Source: Nymphaea colorata (Eukaryota > Streptophyta > Magnoliopsida > Nymphaeales > Nymphaeaceae). Taken from it: a stretch of 64,000 nucleotides of DNA. Below are positions 59,784-64,000 of this stretch, piece after piece; position 1 is the first letter of the stretch; each line of letters opens with the position of its first letter. Where the stretch lies: NCBI RefSeq assembly GCF_008831285.2, contig NC_045149.1, positions 11,126,417-11,190,416 on the forward strand, in the 5' to 3' direction. A program made the translations under genes and the position numbers. The notes under the pieces are model-generated. The model worked only from the letters and a program-made list of their open reading frames with translations. It had not been told where the DNA came from and did no database searches.

Positions 59784-60433
59784 CAAATCTGAATCCAAGG
59801 GTCAAAATAAGTTAAATCATGGATCCAAAGTTAAACCAAGATGTGAACGCATCTTCATTGAAGATTTTATAGCTACAGTATGGCTTAAAATGATGCCAAT
59901 ACATTGTACAACCATATATAGTCTCAATTTTGTGAATTTTATGATGTATTTTAAAGTAAGGAAAATTCCATTCCGAATTTTCTCTTTCACCGAGTGGTTA
60001 TCCATGGGATACCCTATCCTTGGCTTCCATGGCGTAAGAGCAATCCATTTTCACACTCAAGTGCCCCTGAGAGCTTCCAGTGTACTGCTCGACCCTCCAA
60101 AAAGTTGGGGATTTCCCTGGCCAGGAGATTTCTTTTCCATGTGGTTTTGCTGGTTTTTTCAGGTTCGCATCGAAGCTTTGGGAGAAATCACAAGGGCATA
60201 TGGATTCCCAAACATTTTTGCACTTGATGCGACTGAGGCCTATTGTGGTCGGTCTGCTCTTCACCTCTTCATATTTTCCTTCTTCCTGGGATAGGGTGTG
60301 GATTTTCAACGTCTGATACAACAACAAGGGACATGGGAGATGCTCTCCATGCATGGAGCCTTTGGATCGTAGCAGGGTCATCACATCATCTCAGAGCACC
60401 AGCCAGCCATGCCGCGGGCAGTGTTCTAATATC
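59784..60433. other. non-coding DNA
   Basis: Overlapping open frames on both strands at 59890-60503 match nothing I recognise; no gene is claimed. Confidence 0.4.
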
Positions 60434-60640
60434 ACAAGTTGTAGGGGTGGAGATAGAAATTTTTCATAGGGGGACCGAATTAAAGTTTCTAAACCTTGAC
60501 TAGAGCCGAAATGTCATTTTTTTGAAAATTTTTATATAGAACAAATGAATTTTATTACATGTAATTTGTTTTTTAAACAAAAAATTGAGGTGGGGTCAGG
60601 CCCATGTGGGCCTTACCTTAGCTCTGCTCCTTACCAGTTG
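60434..60640. mobile_element. hAT MITE 3 (191 bp)
   Basis: 60442-60632 begins TAGGGGTGGAGATAG and ends TAGCTCTGCTCCTTA, an imperfect inverted pair. Flanks ACAAGTTG (60434-60441) and ACCAGTTG (60633-60640) form an 8-bp TSD with one mismatch. The interior is homologous to MITE 2. Confidence 0.82.
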
Positions 60641-62604
60641 GATCCCTGAAACAACTCGAGCTTGAAGAATAGTTCAGTTAAGATTTTGTTTTAGTGTTTT
60701 TGTGTGATTGACTGAGTGAATTGAATATCAATATGTTAATTATTTACTCTTCTGTGAACATTCATTTGCTTGATTAATAAAGTATCATTTTAGTATTTGT
60801 GGATCTAAAACATTCCTTTAACATGTTCCCTATGGATTTGACCTTTAGTCACCATTCATTGAGAGTTAAGGAAATTTATTTGTTGGTGCAGACTCTTTCT
60901 GTTTACTCACGACCAAAAATAAAAGAATGTCGCATATTACTCCACTACTAACCATTGGGCAATGTTAATGATATTATTGACCAACAATAGCCTTTATATA
61001 CTAATGAGGAAACACAAAAATTAAAATTGTGTCAATAAAGGATCTAGATTTCATTCTAGAGACATACATGGCAATGGATCGACCTCTACACAAGCAGGCA
61101 CCAAGATGAGAAAGGCAGCAGCTCGAAAACTAAGGAGATTGTTCACTCTTGTGACAAAATGATAAATATTGCCAAATAAAAGAGAAAATATCCCCTGCAC
61201 ATTATGTAACTTGCAACTCATTTTTATGGTGGAAAATAGAGCTCCTAGGTGAATGTTGAAGGGAGGTACATTGAATGTGAGTTCATCTCTGAACCATGCT
61301 AAAAACAGTCATTTTCTTTCTCTCTCTTCAAATACTCTTTTATGCTAAAAACAGTCATTTTCTTTCTCTCTCTTCGAATACTCTTTTAAACAATAGTGAA
61401 GTCAAGTAAATTAGCTCTTTGAAATTTAACCAAGATTGGTGTTACTGGCCTTTAAATTTTCTCTTGAAGTCAGGGTAATTCCAGCGTACAATAGTTTCAT
61501 TGAGCTGGTTATTTCCATGAACAAAAAAATGTAGTTGATGTGTGCTATTGATCTTGGACATAACCTGATTTTTATGGAGTTTTCATGTATATGTTGCATT
61601 TGTACCAACACTAAGATTGATGCATGCATGTAACTATTTGCAAGAACAAAAGGTTTCTTACTTGCATTGCTTGCTTAATTTTTTTACTTTTTGTGTCATT
61701 GTTTTTTTGGAATAATCCTTTGAACCAAGCAAAATTTTCATTTAATTGTTTGTATGGCTTGTGGAAGATAGTTTTTACAACCTTTTCTTTTTGGGTCCCA
61801 AAACAGTTTTGATTTTTTTTTTTACTTATATAGTGCATCATGGAGAGTTGGCTACTATTAACTTTAGATATTACAATGGCAAAAGGGACAAAAAGTAACA
61901 ACCATACGCTAGTAAAATAGCCAACAAAAACTTTCACAATAATAAAGGTTGAGATTTGAGATCTTCAGGGAAGGAACTGCATTATTTGATACCTAGCATT
62001 CATTTTCTGTAGAATTATGTTATTGGTTGGCCCCACTCAAGCTTGTCATTAGAAAGCAAAAACAAAACAAAAAAACTTGTATTACAAGAAGTTGTACAAT
62101 ATAAACAATAAGGCACATGTTATCTTGCAAAAAACTCTATGTTTATATGCCATTGTCCTTTTCTTCACATGTATATGAGAACAACATACACTCAATTGTT
62201 TCTCATTTTCTAGCTAGGTAAGCTCGAGTTAAGTGGACAAGTACCAAATTATTCCATTAATATAGATTCTCTCCAGGTACCAAAATTATCTTGACCATTC
62301 GCTTGACATTCTTTAGTCCAACTCCTCTCTTGGTGATATTATATCTTGTTGTTGGTATTTATAGGCATAGACAAAAATTAAATGAGTTTGGGATGCCGGA
62401 CACAGCCATTGGTGTGACTAACTGGAGTGCTACTGAATAGTTAGTGCTAAACAGAGGGCAAGTGACCCAAGGTGTAATATCGACGTTTTTTCTTGAGTGT
62501 ACGGCAACTGCATCAGGGTCCAGACCCGGACCCGTGTTGCCCTCCCTCCTGTTACCTGTAGTGGAAGGGCCCAACGTTAAGGATTTCCTTCCTCTGTCGA
62601 TGTT
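60641..62604. other. AT-rich intergenic DNA
   Basis: No gene recognised. Contains a 46-bp tandem duplication at 61296-61387. Confidence 0.5.
61296..61387. repeat. 46-bp tandem duplication
   Basis: 61296-61341 and 61342-61387 are identical except for one base (CTTCAAATA versus CTTCGAATA). Confidence 0.93.
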
Positions 62605-62714
62605 TTGAGTTTGATGGAAGAGAAGAACAAACAGAAAAGGGAGCTGGCAGAAACGAAGAGGAAGTTGAAGAAGAAGAGGAACCGAGGGGGAGCAAGAAGG
62701 TGGCGTGACGCAGG
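62605..62714 (+). other. possible first exon of an unrecognised gene
   Basis: An ATG (62614) opens a very basic stretch: MEEKNKQKRELAETKRKLKK, then KRNRGGARRWRDAG, running into GACGCAGGTAATTG, a good GT donor. A CT-rich, microsatellite-laden stretch follows as a possible intron. I do not recognise the protein, and no second exon is evident before 64000. This could be a real N-terminal exon or a purine-rich artefact. Confidence 0.3.
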
Positions 62715-62866
62715 TAATTGTTTCCCGCCCTTTCTATCTAGTTATGCTTCTCCCTCTCGCTTCTCTGTTACGCTCTTTGCTCTCTCTCACACCTGCTCCC
62801 TCATTCTCACCCAAACTCCCTTGTTCTCATTCTCCTTCGCATGACCTCTCTCGCTCTCTCTCTCTT

Positions 62867-62904
<38 letters not shown>

Positions 62905-64000
62905 CACTCCCTCACTCACCTCACTGACCCTCTTGAGCTCTCCCTCATGTTGTCTCCCTCCTAGTCTCTCTTATCCTCGTTACCATTGTCAAGCACACAG
63001 TCCCTCTCTCGCACCTTCCCACACACATACTCTCATATTCCCTCTCTCTATTTGACACTCTCCCTATCAAACACCGAACGACATCTCCCTCTTGCTCACT
63101 CTCTTGCAGACCCTCAATGCTCAGCTGACTCTCTTGTTTTCTCATTTTCATTACATATTGGTGCAGTTTGGGTTGGATTGCACATTAGGTATGCATTTTT
63201 TCCCCTTTTCTAATGATAAGGGTGTTGGATGCAATGGCAATGGATTGTCATCGGCAGGGCCAAACGTTAGGGGTAGCTGTTGTAGATGACTATATCAATT
63301 GGAGCCCCGTAAGATGGGTGAGCATAGTTGAACAAACTTATTTTTGTTGAATTTTTGCCCTAAAAGTGTTGTTAATCATCTTGTTGGCATGATGGATTTA
63401 CATTTGAAGCATTTAAGGAGCATGGTAAAGATCTTATTACATTAGTGAAGGTTTAAAACTAAGCTAGCAGGGTCTTAATACATGTTATCTTGTATATGAA
63501 TGCAGTGTAACTTGTGGTGAGAAAGAAACTATGCAAACTTACATGTTAAATGTACGGTTTGGGAAAAGACAGAAGGTGCAAGTTGTTAGAGGTCAGACAT
63601 GCACTACAGCACGATAGAAATACTCGTTTCTTGTTTATTCGATTGATTTTATGCTCTTGCTAGTGAATGAGATTGTCTTGTCATTGGATGGTTAATGGAG
63701 AATCATAATTATAGTGGTGATGCTTCAACAGGGCGTTAACCATCTAGATCCAGTGTCATGAACCATTGTTGACAACATGAGGGTGTGCTTGTAATTAATG
63801 GATTGGGGGTACATCATGTTTGAGTTAAGTGAGTGATTGATGTGCTGAATGGGAGACTTGGGGTTCAGATAAGTTTGTCTTGACCTTGTAAGAAAGAAAA
63901 AATTGAAAGAAATGTCCTATAGGTAGATTGAAGTTCTCGGCACTTTCTATAATCGATAACCCTCGACTTGATAGTCCTTCTACTACCTAATAGATTTTTA
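62715..64000. other. CT-rich then AT-rich non-coding DNA
   Basis: CT-rich sequence to about 63130, with (GT)n at 62871-62902; then no recognised feature to the window end. Confidence 0.45.
62871..62902. repeat. (GT)n microsatellite
   Basis: About 16 GT units within CT-rich DNA. Confidence 0.93.

Noticed and set aside
59890-60503. Several overlapping 77-134 codon frames on both strands
   Set aside because: No domain recognised; coding in multiple overlapping frames argues against a real gene.

Overview
The window is nuclear DNA of a flowering plant. The evidence is a PHT1 phosphate transporter gene with plant-type signatures, a plant-type SF1/branchpoint-binding protein gene (SF1 core plus an RRM), fragments of NRT1/PTR, cinnamoyl-CoA-reductase-like and TGA bZIP genes, and dense Ty1/copia, LTR and hAT insertions in AT-rich DNA with long TA, CT and GT microsatellites. 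The species cannot be named from this sequence. No CRISPR array, operon, tRNA or rRNA was seen.

Layout. 1-4958: minus-strand Ty1/copia element running off the left edge, with an LTR at 4551-4958. 6597-8189: intact PHT1 gene (530 aa, +), the best gene here. 9244-9807: 212-bp near-perfect inverted repeat around an (AT)n core. 10359-14603: decayed minus-strand copia element. 18260-20030: dead hAT transposase (+). 21117-21661: NRT1/PTR fragment (+). 22017-24891: complete minus-strand hAT element with target-site duplication (TSD). 25433-25679: CCR-like last exon (+). 26347-26604: SEN1/UPF1-like helicase exon (+). 26749-29297: solo LTR with perfect 5-bp TSD. 29477-32731: non-autonomous hAT element interrupted by an inverted solo LTR of the same family, which itself carries a hAT MITE. 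33480-33930: hAT C-terminal and TGA bZIP fragments. 36907-47460: interleaved LTR copies, a third solo LTR of the 26.7-kb family, and a 5'-truncated plus-strand copia element. 49828-51696: SF1-like splicing factor ORF (622 aa, -). 54880-59783: minus-strand copia element of the same family as the 43-46 kb one. 60442-60632: third hAT MITE. 60.6-64 kb: AT-rich DNA and microsatellites, with a weak first-exon candidate near 62.6 kb.

How it fits together. Only two loci look able to encode a working host protein: PHT1 (plasma-membrane H+/phosphate uptake) and, less surely, the SF1-like RNA-binding protein, whose zinc knuckles are eroded. The rest is a transposon graveyard whose order of insertion can partly be read from TSDs. 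The most informative structures are the triple nest at 29.5-32.7 kb, the inverted pair of about 2.5-kb LTRs 250 bp apart, and the cluster of unrelated host-gene fragments at 21-34 kb. I found no clear evidence of a wholly new biological system.
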